Positions 1 through 8,590 of a stretch of 58,738 nucleotides of DNA are shown in pieces. This DNA comes from Gammaproteobacteria bacterium. Lineage in GTDB: Bacteria; Pseudomonadota; Gammaproteobacteria; Pseudomonadales; Oleiphilaceae. The notes beneath the pieces are model-generated. The model was not told the origin of the DNA and did no database searches. It saw only the letters and a list, made by a program, of their open reading frames with translations. The translations under genes were made by a program, and so were the position numbers. Every line of letters starts with the position of its first letter. Position 1 is the stretch's first letter. The stretch is from assembly GCA_002747055.1 (NCBI GenBank), contig PDSQ01000037.1, positions 1 through 58,738 of the forward strand, read 5' to 3'.

Positions 1-702
1 AAATGGTCTCGCCATCTGGAAGCCGACTCGCTGGCATTGTCAAATGAAACCCATCTGGACAAACAGTTACAAAAAAACATCAGCGATTTGGTGTTTACCT
101 GCCGGATAAAAGGACAAACCAGCTATCTCTGCCTGCTGGTCGAGCATCAATCCACCCCGGATAAGATGATGGCCTTTCGCATGATGGATTATTTATTTGG
201 CGTGCTACGCAGTGCATTGAAACGCCACCCGAATCAATCGCTACCGCCCGTTTATGGCTTGCTCTTTTATCATGGCCGGCAAACGCCTTATCCCTATAGC
301 TTGAACCTGCTCGATTGTTTTGATGACCCGCTTGGCATAATGCAGGAAACGCTTTTTCAGCCGGTACCTATTGTGGATGTGAATCAGATTCCAGATGAAG
401 AGTTGAAAAAACAGGCCTGGGTGGGCGCGCTTTCAATGGGGATGAAGTACATTAGAGAGCAGGAGCTATCACAATACGCCCTGGAAATATTGGGTCATTT
501 ACCAGACATCAAGGATGCGACGGCCAGAGAGATGCTGCATCAACTCATGGTATATCTACTGAACTCTGGTAATATGGAAGACATTGATGGTTTCCTGGAA
601 AGTGCAGAGGCGCTACCAAAACCGGTAAGGAGTGAACTGATGACATTTGCAGAAAAGCTTGAAGCAAGAGGCGAGGCAAGAGGCGAGGCGCGAACTCGGT
701 AG
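1..702 (+). CDS. Rpn/YhgA-type PD-(D/E)XK nuclease (transposase_31-like), 5'-truncated by window edge
   Basis: The reading frame is open from base 1, so the true start lies outside the window; an internal TTG at 37 is not a convincing start. The visible part has the Rpn family core: an acidic position in 'SDLVF' followed about 20 residues later by 'LLVEHQS', the expected spacing for the D...ExQ residues of this nuclease fold. It then has the family's helical C-terminal half. The protein ends in a short repeated tail (EARG three times), a common low-complexity ending in this family. Family knowledge: Rpn proteins are recombination-promoting nucleases, often multicopy and near mobile DNA. About 234 residues are visible against a usual 300 or so. 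The next 110 bp contain no recognisable continuation, so a C-terminal truncation is possible. Confidence 0.75.
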   Translation, partial: KWSRHLEADSLALSNETHLDKQLQKNISDLVFTCRIKGQTSYLCLLVEHQSTPDKMMAFRMMDYLFGVLRSALKRHPNQSLPPVYGLLFYHGRQTPYPYSLNLLDCFDDPLGIMQETLFQPVPIVDVNQIPDEELKKQAWVGALSMGMKYIREQELSQYALEILGHLPDIKDATAREMLHQLMVYLLNSGNMEDIDGFLESAEALPKPVRSELMTFAEKLEARGEARGEARTR

Positions 703-814
703 AAACGCTTTTTCAATAGGTCTGCCCAATATGCTCTCCAAGGCCGTATCCGCCAGATACATTGCCCCTTGGGCTTCGCCGTCACGCATACTTATGACCC
801 ATACGGCATGTTGA

Positions 815-1168
815 TTGGGATGGCAAAGTCGGATCAAACAGGCTAAAACCGATTCCGATAGAAATATTTTCTATGATCCTGATGCAAGACCAGAAGTTTC
901 CAATTTATTACCGCTTCTTTCGTTGATAGAAGGCGGCGACCCGACACAAATCGGAACCGAAATCGGTGACGGCGGCAGCGGCAAATTAAAAGCACGATTA
1001 ACCGAAGGCTTGAATGAGCATTTACGCCCGCTAAGACAGCGACGCACCGAACTCGAATCTAACATGAATTATGTGGTTGAAGTATTAAAGGGCGGTGTGG
1101 AAAACGCCCGATTAGTGGCGCAGGAAACGCTTTCAGAGGTGCGAAAAGTGATGAATATGGAGCGGTAG
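815..1168 (+). pseudogene. trpS: C-terminal fragment of tryptophanyl-tRNA synthetase
   Basis: The 117-residue frame reads like the last third of a class I TrpS. It starts at the segment after KMSKS ('IKQAKTDSD', then 'YDPDARPEVSNLL') and runs through the helical C-terminal domain to a normal ending ('QETLSEVRKVMN'). The whole Rossmann catalytic half, including HIGH and KMSKS, is missing. The 110 bp upstream do not encode it in any frame I can read. It therefore cannot be an active synthetase. It is most simply the tail of a displaced or duplicated trpS left after recombination. It lies between the Rpn-type nuclease and a ZIP transporter in a region rich in transposase relics. Expression and function are unknown. 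Confidence 0.75.
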
Positions 1169-1247
1169 CTATTTGATCTATTCATTCGCAGTCGGCTCAA
1201 TGAGCGCTGAAGGTGCTGTGCAGGTACAGCACCACTTTTATATAGAT

Positions 1248-1955
1248 CTAGACGATTTTCTCGCCAATAATACCGATTAGAAATCCAACCGTTGCACCAA
1301 TGGATGTCAAGTAATTCTTTTCCATTTTACTCTCTGGAACTATATCCTGAATAAGCAGATACAAAATTCCACCGCTTGCAAAAGTCATCAGATGCGCTGT
1401 TACAGCGGGAAAGTCACTCAAAAAGAAATGGCCAATCAATGCGCCGATAATTCCAAAAAAGCTCAAAAAAAAGAAAATAATCAAGGTTTTTTTTGGCGTA
1501 AACCCACTTTGAACTAAATCCTTAAAAGAATTAAAGGCTTCAGGTAAATTTTGTAAACCAATGAAAACCGCCAGCAGAGCTGCCATTTTAGGCTCAATAG
1601 CAAACACGGCACCAAGTGCAATAGATTCCGGCACAAAATCCATCATCATCGCTAACAATGATGCCGTTTTTCCTCCCTTCTGTGCCAGATAGAGATCTAT
1701 ATACATAAACAAAAGGGCACCAACTAAAAAGGAAGTTGCCATCGGCAACAAGTCCAATTCCTCTAAACCTTTAGGAACAAGCACTAAGGCTATTGCCGAC
1801 AAAATAATACCAGCCCCAAAAGCAATTAAAGTATGAGTGATTTCCTGCTTTAAGAAGCCTTCCTTTACATGGTGATCGAATAAATTTGCCAGTAGTCCAC
1901 CAATAAAAACGGTAACCCCTGCAAAGCCACCATATAAAATTAAATTTGAAAGCAT
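1248..1955 (-). CDS. ZIP-family divalent metal transporter
   Basis: The 235-residue polytopic protein has about eight hydrophobic segments. It carries the ZIP pore signatures: 'DFVPESIALGA' in the position of helix IV and 'LQNLPEAF' in helix V, where the histidine of the usual HNxPEG is replaced by glutamine. Near the end it has 'GGILYLLIQDIVPES'. ZIP proteins move Zn2+, Fe2+ or Mn2+ into the cytoplasm across the inner membrane. The loss of the HN histidine makes zinc selectivity uncertain. The gene is monocistronic and faces leftwards, with 119 bp to the next minus-strand gene upstream. Confidence 0.8.
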   Translation of the reverse strand: MLSNLILYGGFAGVTVFIGGLLANLFDHHVKEGFLKQEITHTLIAFGAGIILSAIALVLVPKGLEELDLLPMATSFLVGALLFMYIDLYLAQKGGKTASLLAMMMDFVPESIALGAVFAIEPKMAALLAVFIGLQNLPEAFNSFKDLVQSGFTPKKTLIIFFFLSFFGIIGALIGHFFLSDFPAVTAHLMTFASGGILYLLIQDIVPESKMEKNYLTSIGATVGFLIGIIGEKIV

Positions 1956-2074
1956 GTCAGATAAGCCTTGTATAGAATTTAAGTTATAAGTTTAAAGTTT
2001 TTTAATTCAATGTTAAGTGAACGATAGACTGCATCAGCGACGCTACTCAATCATTAAAATACGATAATGATAAG

Positions 2075-2536
2075 CTATAACCAACGGCGCACCCGACTTT
2101 TGTAGTCGTCATATTTTGCACCAAAAACCTTAGACAAATGTGCCTCTTCAGGCATTATTTGAAATCGGGTCATATAGGCCATAAATACCACAACACCCAA
2201 TAGCAAAAACGGAGAACGAAAGTATAAAACGATTGCCACCAACAACAGCGCAATGCCCACATACATAGGGTTACGCGATAGCCTGTAAATACCGGTATCG
2301 ACCAGTTCAGAAGCATTACCCGGATATCTGGGATCGACCGTAGTTTTTTGCCTGCGAAATTCAACAATACCGGCAACACCAAAATACATGCCCACCAACA
2401 GCAGCAACCCTATCGACACCCATTGAAGCAACGGGTTAATGTCGATCCTGGGGAGAAATTTTGCGGCAATCACCATTAAAGCCCCGATGATTATGGCTTG
2501 AGCCACCGGTGGAATTTTCAATTCAAGGGAATGCAT
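2075..2536 (-). CDS. Isoprenylcysteine carboxyl methyltransferase/PEMT-family membrane methyltransferase
   Basis: The 153-residue integral membrane protein has four to five hydrophobic segments. The C-terminal half carries the family hallmark: 'GIYRLSRNPMYVG' followed by an acidic 'MPEEAHLSKVFGAKYDDYKSRVRRW', where the EE.L...FG..Y..Y pattern binds S-adenosylmethionine. Proteins of this size in bacteria methylate small lipids or unknown membrane substrates, so the substrate cannot be inferred here. It is not in an obvious operon: IS66 debris lies upstream and the ZIP transporter downstream on the same strand. Confidence 0.8.
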   Translation of the reverse strand: MHSLELKIPPVAQAIIIGALMVIAAKFLPRIDINPLLQWVSIGLLLLVGMYFGVAGIVEFRRQKTTVDPRYPGNASELVDTGIYRLSRNPMYVGIALLLVAIVLYFRSPFLLLGVVVFMAYMTRFQIMPEEAHLSKVFGAKYDDYKSRVRRWL

Positions 2537-2640
2537 TACATAAGCTCCTTAGCATTGAGCCTTAACTTTATGTATTGGGTCAGCATAACGCTTCGATCAG
2601 CAGAAAAACAGAACCAACTTAACGACTGGCATTCAGTCAC

Positions 2641-2672
2641 AAAAAAACCGCCTCTCACGAGCCGGGTTTTTT
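2641..2672 (-). terminator. Possible intrinsic terminator
   Basis: An A-run, a C/G-rich middle and a T-run form an imperfect hairpin (AAAAAACC paired with GGTTTTTT) just beyond the stop of the IS66 transposase fragment on the minus strand. The inner stem is weak, so this is tentative. Confidence 0.3.
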
Positions 2673-2678
2673 GTGAGC

Positions 2679-3338
2679 TTACGACAACCTGGCGTGACAA
2701 ACTCGGTCTGTTGTGGCTTCCGCTCCAGCCAGCCTTTCCGCATACACCCAGGGTAGCCATTGCTCCGGATTGGTTTTGACCTGATCCCGGTTTCGCTGTA
2801 AATCGGTTAAATACTCGAACAGATTGACATTTGCCTCCGCCGCGGTGGCGATTATGGATGTCAGCACATCGCCAATAGCGGCACTACTCGGGGTTTTATA
2901 GAAGTTTGCGTTCTTCCGGTCACGCACAACCAGCTTGATGTAACGCTCCATGATATTGTTGTCAATGGGTGCGCCTGGTTCGGTGCAAAATCGGGTTAAT
3001 CCATCGAAGTGCTTATCAAAGTAACCAATGGCTTTGCCTAATCCACTGTTTTCTTCGACCTTGCTTATTTCCAGTTGCTCTTTTCCCCATTCCCGAATCG
3101 TTTCCATGACCGGCAGCGAGTGTTTCTGGTGATAAATCTGACCCTCCCAGGGTGACAGATTTTGTTCTTTCACCGATGTTTCGTGTTGCCAGATGTTGCC
3201 GTATTGTTCGAGCACCCACTCCACTTTTTCAACAAAGTGTTCATGCACATCCACATACTGACGCCGCCCGTGTGAATTGCACAGCGATTGAATGGCGTCT
3301 GTCACCAACGGACGGTTGTGCGCCAACGCATCACTCAT
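2679..3338 (-). pseudogene. IS66 transposase TnpC, C-terminal fragment
   Basis: This 219-residue frame matches the back half of IS66 transposases. It has 'CNSHGRRQYVDV' near the start, then the helical insertion. It also has the DDE glutamate region 'DNNIMERYIKLVVRDRKNANFY', read here as positions and key residues: N-N-x-x-E and the following basic/aromatic run. A typical 'EQWLPWVY' ending follows. The first catalytic aspartate would lie in the deleted upstream part, so the enzyme cannot be active. The start codon overlaps the stop of the preceding frame, at the point where an intact TnpC would read straight through. Confidence 0.8.
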
Positions 3339-3571
3339 TTTTCCAGAATCTCATCCATCCATTCACCCGCATGCCCGATGTTGGTCTGATAGAGAATGAT
3401 TTTTTGCCCGTTCTCAAGCTCGGCAATCAGGCCGGAGCTATATACGCCTGTTCGTATTTGCTCCTGTTGTAACCGGGCGCGGTACAATGCCTGGAAACCA
3501 TCGATACCTCGCCTGAAATCAGCGCGTTCCCGGGCAAGCAAAATATGACTTTTCGAGGTGAGAGCGATCAT
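3335..3571 (-). pseudogene. IS66 TnpB start fused in frame to middle of TnpC
   Basis: Residues 1-33 look like the start of IS66 TnpB ('ADFRRGIDGFQALYRARL'). From about residue 42 the sequence is TnpC instead ('LENGQKIILYQTNIGHAGEW'), which in intact elements lies hundreds of codons further on. An internal deletion of roughly a kilobase would give this join. The frame ends at 3335 and the transposase homology continues in another frame from 3338, so a small indel followed the deletion. The product is a chimaera with no expected function. Confidence 0.75.
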
Positions 3572-3581
3572 CGTTCATCGT

Positions 3582-3960
3582 GATACCTATTTGCGAGAGC
3601 GTCTTGATGAAGTTGATCCGATGACATTGAGACCAGGGTTTAAACAGTCACTTCCACAAATTATAGAGAGGAAATGAATTAAAGCCTTTTCAGTTTATGG
3701 ATGACATTATCTGCTGCCTTTGGATGATCAATGTCGTGTCAAAGACCACTGCAATGGCAGCAAAACCTATTACCACCAATTACTGGAAGCTGTGCAGGTT
3801 CATCCAGATCAATGGAATCATTCCCAGCATCATCAGCCAAAAAGTTTCATGAAAATCGCAAGTCTTTATTATAGAATCCAACCAGTAAGCAATTTTTGGA
3901 ACGCTGCGAAAAAAAGGCGAAATCCGATCAGGCAACGGATTTGAGAATATCCCTTTTGGC
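3582..3960 (+). pseudogene. Relic of a second DDE transposase (not IS66)
   Basis: Scattered frames resemble a transposase group with 'TYLRERLDEVDP' near the N-terminus. That block reads from 3582. A one-base shift near 3674 leads into 'ELKPFQFMDD'. After another shift comes 'KTYYHQLLEAVQVHPDQ' (from about 3720), then a final scrap 'NAAKKRRNP'. In intact members these blocks occur in this order with a catalytic LDGT motif between them. Here the motif is eroded and several stops interrupt the frame. It is a fossil. The identification rests on remembered family motifs and needs a translated search. This relic fills the otherwise gene-free stretch before 4067. Confidence 0.55.
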
Positions 3961-4066
3961 ATTTATGAATAGCTAATTCCAACTCTGGAATGCAAATAGC
4001 CTTTATATTTAGTAGGGTAGAGGTGTTTTGCATTAAACGTAAACGTTTCCAGGATGATGAGATTGC

Positions 4067-5437
4067 ATGAAGCGAATACTCAGTGTTTTGTTGGTCTGCA
4101 TGTTGTTGGCTCCGCTGTTGTTCAAGGGACTTGTTTGGTTTCAGGTGCGAACACAGTTACAGGACGCGAAAAAAGCGTTTGAACCTTATGGTCTTTTGCA
4201 GTGGGACGGGATTTACTCGACTTTCGACGGTAAAATTGGCGTCGCCGACTTGGCAATTACCCCGTTTCTGTTGAAAGACACTGTCGTTATTGAGTCGCTG
4301 GAGGCTGATTTTGGTAGTTTAGAAGCGGTGTTCAAGGCCGCTTTACCGATGCTGCAAAGCAAATATCCAGATGCGCTGACGTTTAGTTTAAAGCAAGCTC
4401 GCGTCGATCTTTCAGAGACCACATTTGCGGCGTTGAAGCCTGACAATGAACATCTTGCCAGTATCAGTCCAGCCCGCATTTATGCCTGCGGTAGTGTCAA
4501 ACAGTTGACCGGGCGTGAACTCAAAGCGATGGGGTTCGAGACGATCGAGTACAATGGCATATTGACTTACCAGTTCAGTCCTACCGACGGCAGGCTTGAT
4601 ATCGACGCTTTTGTCGAAGCGGAAAATATGGGGCAAGCCAGTCTGGCAGCTGAATTCGCGTATTCCAATCGTTACGTTTCACCGGCACAGCTGTTCAAGG
4701 CTTTGACCTTGAAAAGCGTGTTTGTGCAACTAAAAGACCTGGGGTATTATCGGCGATTGGCTTTCCTCTGTGGCAGGCTGAATAATTTGACGCAAACGGA
4801 GTATATTGCCGCTGCGTTAAAACAGTGGAATGATAACTTGTTACGATCAGGTATTGCTGTTGACCCTGGGTTAATTGCATCGCTAAATGAATATATGGCG
4901 TTGGGTGCCGAGCTGAGGTTAACCGTCGAACCCAAAAACGGTTTGTTTGCCTCCTTCCAGGCCAGCCAATCAGCCGATAGAGAGGATATGCTCGATTTGG
5001 CTGAGGTGATTGCCCGTTTGCGGCCTTCTTATGCGCTCGGTTCAGACTCGCCTCGGCTGCTAATCGTGCAGTTTGACCTATCCCGACTGGAACCGGTGTT
5101 ACTCGGTCAGGGCGAGTCGGCGCGCCGTAGGAAAGTGAAGCAGGAAAGGCAGAGCGCGAAAACTGTGACTGTGATCGAAAACAGATTTGTACCTTTGCGA
5201 ATAAGCTTACTAGACCAGAATATAGGCAAAAAAGTACGTGTCACCAGTTTGCAGGGCAAAATCTACCAGGGTGAGCTGACAGATGTTCTGGCGAATAAAA
5301 TCGTGGTCACCAATGTAATAGGAGGAGGTTCGTTTTCTTTTCCTGTCAATCGTGAGTCTATTCGATTCGTTGAAGTGATGAAAAGTGTTAAAGTTGCCGT
5401 AACGCCTGAACAAGCACGGAACAGGGATACCTTCTGA
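4067..5437 (+). CDS. Conserved envelope protein of unknown function upstream of argE
   Basis: The 456-residue protein starts with a signal-anchor (hydrophobic residues about 4-26). A large region of mixed beta/alpha pattern follows, without motifs I recognise; the repeated pattern of acidic/hydrophobic strands recalls DUF945-like periplasmic proteins. Near residues 395-440 a compact beta segment ('KKVRVTSLQGKIYQGELTD' onwards) reads like an LSm/SH3-type small barrel ending in 'INRESIRFVEV'-style strands. A basic linker (about residues 348-360) separates the two parts. It ends one base before argE, so the two are probably co-transcribed. I do not assign a function. Confidence 0.8.
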   Translation: MKRILSVLLVCMLLAPLLFKGLVWFQVRTQLQDAKKAFEPYGLLQWDGIYSTFDGKIGVADLAITPFLLKDTVVIESLEADFGSLEAVFKAALPMLQSKYPDALTFSLKQARVDLSETTFAALKPDNEHLASISPARIYACGSVKQLTGRELKAMGFETIEYNGILTYQFSPTDGRLDIDAFVEAENMGQASLAAEFAYSNRYVSPAQLFKALTLKSVFVQLKDLGYYRRLAFLCGRLNNLTQTEYIAAALKQWNDNLLRSGIAVDPGLIASLNEYMALGAELRLTVEPKNGLFASFQASQSADREDMLDLAEVIARLRPSYALGSDSPRLLIVQFDLSRLEPVLLGQGESARRRKVKQERQSAKTVTVIENRFVPLRISLLDQNIGKKVRVTSLQGKIYQGELTDVLANKIVVTNVIGGGSFSFPVNRESIRFVEVMKSVKVAVTPEQARNRDTF

Positions 5438-5438
5438 T

Positions 5439-6593
5439 ATGACGACAAACCGTTTGCCTGATTTTAAATCGATGTTATCCCAGCTAGTAGCCACGCCATC
5501 CATCAGTTGTTCGAGTCCTGCCTGGGATCAAAGTAATCGTCCTGTCATCGATTTGTTGGCAGGTTGGTTTACCGAGCTGGGTTTCGCGTGTGAAATACAA
5601 ACTGTCGATGAAGCCAGAGGCAAATACAATCTGTTGGCAAGCCGGGGACAAGGTTCAGGGGGCATTGTGCTGGCTGGCCATTCCGATACGGTTCCCTATG
5701 ACCAGGGGGGCTGGAGTTACGACCCGTTTAAACTGACGGAGGCAGACAATCGCTTTTACGGGCTGGGTTCCTGTGATATGAAAGGCTACTTTGCGGTTAT
5801 CGCCGAAGCGATCCAATCGATGAGCGATGTCGAGTTCAAGCGCCCTATTATCATTTTGGCGACAGCCGATGAGGAAAGCTCTATGTCCGGTGCAAGAAAA
5901 ATTGCTGAATCGGGAAGAGCGTTGGGCCGATGCGCCGTTATTGGCGAACCGACATCTTTGATTCCGGTGCGCATGCATAAAGGTATCATGATGGAGGTGA
6001 TCAGAATACGCGGACAGTCCGGTCATTCATCGAATCCGGCCTTGGGACGCAGCGCACTGGATTGTATGCATTCGGTTCTCGGCGAACTCATTGCCTATCG
6101 ACAATGGCTACAGCAACACTATCATCATCCGGGCTTTGAGGTGTCTGTTCCGACGCTCAATCTTGGGTCTATACACGGCGGTGACAACCCCAATCGAATC
6201 TGTGGCTTGTGTGAGCTGCAATATGACTTGCGGCCACTGCCTGGAATGGATATCAATAGACTACGGGAAGACATCTGTCGTCGTCTAAAACCTGTGGCGC
6301 TAAGGTTTGAAACCGATATTCAGGTTGCGCCGCTGTTTCCAGGCGTCGCTCCTTTTGAAACAGCCGCCGACTCCGAGTTGGTTCGGTTGAGCGAAAAACT
6401 TACCGGCCGTCCGGCCGAGAGCGTCGCTTTCGCGACCGAGGCGCCGTTCTTGCAAAGTACGGGCCTGGAAACCATCGTTCTCGGTCCTGGTTCAATTGCT
6501 CAGGCGCACCAACCGGATGAATTTCTCGCCTTCGACCAGGTCATCCGTTCAGTCGAGCTGATTAAACGGTTGCTTATGTATTACTCTAGTTGA
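5439..6593 (+). CDS. argE: Acetylornithine deacetylase ArgE
   Basis: ArgE hydrolyses N2-acetylornithine to ornithine and acetate in arginine synthesis. It is a cytoplasmic M20-family zinc enzyme. The 384 residues are a normal length. The metal-site motifs are visible: 'GHSDTVP' (His/Asp), 'GSCDMKG', the catalytic 'ADEESS' glutamates, 'IGEPT', and a late 'QAHQPDEF' histidine. The M20 dimerisation insert begins at 'RGQSGHSS'. The ATG follows the stop of the preceding gene by one base. argA follows immediately, giving a compact arginine pair as in pseudomonads. Confidence 0.95.
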   Translation: MTTNRLPDFKSMLSQLVATPSISCSSPAWDQSNRPVIDLLAGWFTELGFACEIQTVDEARGKYNLLASRGQGSGGIVLAGHSDTVPYDQGGWSYDPFKLTEADNRFYGLGSCDMKGYFAVIAEAIQSMSDVEFKRPIIILATADEESSMSGARKIAESGRALGRCAVIGEPTSLIPVRMHKGIMMEVIRIRGQSGHSSNPALGRSALDCMHSVLGELIAYRQWLQQHYHHPGFEVSVPTLNLGSIHGGDNPNRICGLCELQYDLRPLPGMDINRLREDICRRLKPVALRFETDIQVAPLFPGVAPFETAADSELVRLSEKLTGRPAESVAFATEAPFLQSTGLETIVLGPGSIAQAHQPDEFLAFDQVIRSVELIKRLLMYYSS

Positions 6594-6607
6594 TCCCGAG
6601 ATTTTGC

Positions 6608-7945
6608 ATGCCTGATACTACTTTTTTTGCCAAGGAACAGAGTTGGTTGTTCTGGTTTCGTCAATCGTCGCCTTATATCAATATGCACCGAGGCAAAACT
6701 GTGGTGCTCGCATTCAATGGTGCCGCGTTGGAACATGAGAATCTAATCAATATTATTCATGATATAACGCTGCTGAATAGTTTGGGGGTGCGAATCGTAC
6801 TTGTCTTTGGTGCCCGTCCCCAAATTGATTTGGCTTTGGCCTCGGCCGGTATCCAGACCGAAATTCATCATAATTTGCGGGTCACCCCGGAATCTGCGAT
6901 GCCTTATGTGATGCAGGCGGTAGGCGGTTTGCGGGCAAAGCTGGAGGCACGGTTAACTACCGGGGTGGTCAACTCGCCGATGCATGGTGCCGGTATTCGA
7001 ACGGTCAGTGGCAACCTGGTACTCGCCAGGCCAATTGGTGTATTGGACGGGGTTGACCTTTGCTTTACCGGCAAGGTAAGAAAAGTGGATAGTCAGGGAA
7101 TCAACCAGCTTCTCGATCAACGGGCAATCGTGTTGCTGCCTTCTATCGGTTACTCGCTTACCGGTGAGGCGTTCAATCTTGGCTACGAAGATGTTGCCGC
7201 ATCCGTTGCATCGGCTGTGTACGCTGAAAAACTGATTATCTTCTCGGAACAGGAAGGAATATTGAACTCGATGGGTGAGTTGGTGCGAGAGTTAAGTTTG
7301 CAGGCGGCGGATGCAATGATCAGTCAGTCACGAATAGGCAATGCCGATGGTGAAATACCCCGTTTATTGTCCCAGGCCGTGAAGGCGGGCAGAAAAGGGG
7401 TGAGGCGCAGTCACATCATCAGTTACCAAAGTGATGGTGCGTTATTGAAAGAGCTGTTTACCCGGGATGGCTCTGGAACGATGGTTTATGATGATGAATA
7501 TGAGCAGATTCGCGCCGCTACCATCGAAGATATCGGAGGCATTCTAGAGCTGCTCCAGCCACTGGAAGAGAAGGGTCTTCTGATTCGTCGCTCCAGAGAA
7601 AGACTGGAAACTGAAATCACCAATTTTACCGTGGATGAACGAGACGGCTCGATTATAGGCTGTGCTGCACTCTATCGTTACCCTGATGATTCGATTGGTG
7701 AGTTGGCATGTTTCGCTGTGGCCGACTCATATCGAAAAGAAGGGCGGGGCGATGGCCTGTTGCGGGTGGTCGAAAAGCAGGCCAGGGAGAATGGGCTTAC
7801 CGAGATTTTTGTTTTAACTACGCAGACCGAACACTGGTTTCGGGAAAGAGGCTTTCAAATATCGAATGTCAACGCTCTCCCCGAAGACAAAAAAACATCC
7901 TATAATGCGCAACGAAATTCGAAGATTTTTATAAAACACTTATAA
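6608..7945 (+). CDS. argA: N-acetylglutamate synthase ArgA
   Basis: ArgA transfers acetyl from acetyl-CoA to glutamate, the first step of arginine synthesis, and is normally feedback-inhibited by arginine. Residues about 1-280 form the amino-acid-kinase-like domain ('GARPQIDLAL', 'GIRTVSGNLV'). Residues about 300-445 form a GNAT acetyltransferase domain with the acetyl-CoA loop 'SYRKEGRGDGLL'. I chose the ATG at 6608 (445 aa), because a TTG 18 bases earlier would overlap the end of argE and has no ribosome site. It is co-transcribed with argE. Having both argE and a classical argA indicates the linear acetyl cycle rather than ArgJ recycling. Confidence 0.93.
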   Translation: MPDTTFFAKEQSWLFWFRQSSPYINMHRGKTVVLAFNGAALEHENLINIIHDITLLNSLGVRIVLVFGARPQIDLALASAGIQTEIHHNLRVTPESAMPYVMQAVGGLRAKLEARLTTGVVNSPMHGAGIRTVSGNLVLARPIGVLDGVDLCFTGKVRKVDSQGINQLLDQRAIVLLPSIGYSLTGEAFNLGYEDVAASVASAVYAEKLIIFSEQEGILNSMGELVRELSLQAADAMISQSRIGNADGEIPRLLSQAVKAGRKGVRRSHIISYQSDGALLKELFTRDGSGTMVYDDEYEQIRAATIEDIGGILELLQPLEEKGLLIRRSRERLETEITNFTVDERDGSIIGCAALYRYPDDSIGELACFAVADSYRKEGRGDGLLRVVEKQARENGLTEIFVLTTQTEHWFRERGFQISNVNALPEDKKTSYNAQRNSKIFIKHL

Positions 7946-8013
7946 GAATTGCAGTAACCATTGCCAGCAATGTTATTGGGTATCAGCAATAATTGGCTAT
8001 GAACGGCAGGACG

Positions 8014-8568
8014 ATGGCTAAAGTACAGGTATTTAACGCCAGGAGTATCACCTTTAATTACGACCGGACGGCAGACCGGATTTATCTGGTGCTCGGCGAT
8101 GCAAAGTCGGAATTGTTCCACCATGCATGGATAACTCGTCGTTACCTGCAACAGCTATTGCCTCAGGTGGCCAATTGGCTGGACGCGGGTTGCCCTCTGC
8201 TAGAAGACAACAAGATTCCGTTGACGGCAGCGCAAAAAACGCGAGTCGCTTCGTTTGAGCATAATGCTGCGAAGGAGCGGATAAAGACACAGAAGGGGCC
8301 TGCGCCAGAAAATATGGCCAAGCAGATCGATAAGTCCTACCTGTTGCGTGGACTTCAGCTAAGCAATGACGCTGACCTGATCACTCTGGTACTGATCGAT
8401 ACGCAGAATCAACCTGTGTCAGGAATGAAATTGTCCCGTAACGAACTGCATAAACTGGTTTCTTGTCTGCTCGATCTCGCCAACCGGGTTGGCTGGAATA
8501 TTGGTTCACCTTGGAGATCGGCAGGCACCGTAACTATTCCCGCTGACATGAATCCGGCCAAACATTGA
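8014..8568 (+). CDS. Hypothetical protein downstream of argA
   Basis: The 184-residue soluble protein shows no signal peptide, no membrane segments and no motif I recognise. The first 40 residues predict beta strands ('VFNARSITFNYDRTADRIYLVLGD'-type alternation) and a helical middle with a basic region around residue 85-105. A second beta/helix unit then resembles the first ('LQLSNDADLITLVLID'). The two halves may be an internal duplication: each has a strand pair, then a helix with a 'LLxQxxxWL' or 'LVSCLLDLAN' pattern. The start could be ATG 7999; 8014 was chosen for the GGCAGG upstream. The lipoprotein gene follows 22 bp later. Confidence 0.7.
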   Translation: MAKVQVFNARSITFNYDRTADRIYLVLGDAKSELFHHAWITRRYLQQLLPQVANWLDAGCPLLEDNKIPLTAAQKTRVASFEHNAAKERIKTQKGPAPENMAKQIDKSYLLRGLQLSNDADLITLVLIDTQNQPVSGMKLSRNELHKLVSCLLDLANRVGWNIGSPWRSAGTVTIPADMNPAKH

Positions 8569-8590
8569 TGCCGATGTCTGGATAAATCAA

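Larger units (their letters stand above)
2679..3571 (-). mobile_element. Degenerate IS66-family insertion sequence
   Basis: Two overlapping reading frames carry pieces of IS66 TnpB and TnpC. The tnpA region and most of tnpB are absent, tnpB is fused to mid-tnpC by a deletion, and the tnpC part is split by a frameshift. I found no clear terminal inverted repeats. The right edge abuts another transposase relic within about 10 bp. The element is not autonomous. Confidence 0.75.

Noticed and set aside
613..837. Minus-strand frame across the Rpn gene end and the trpS fragment
   Set aside because: It overlaps two plus-strand regions with family matches and shows no domain of its own.
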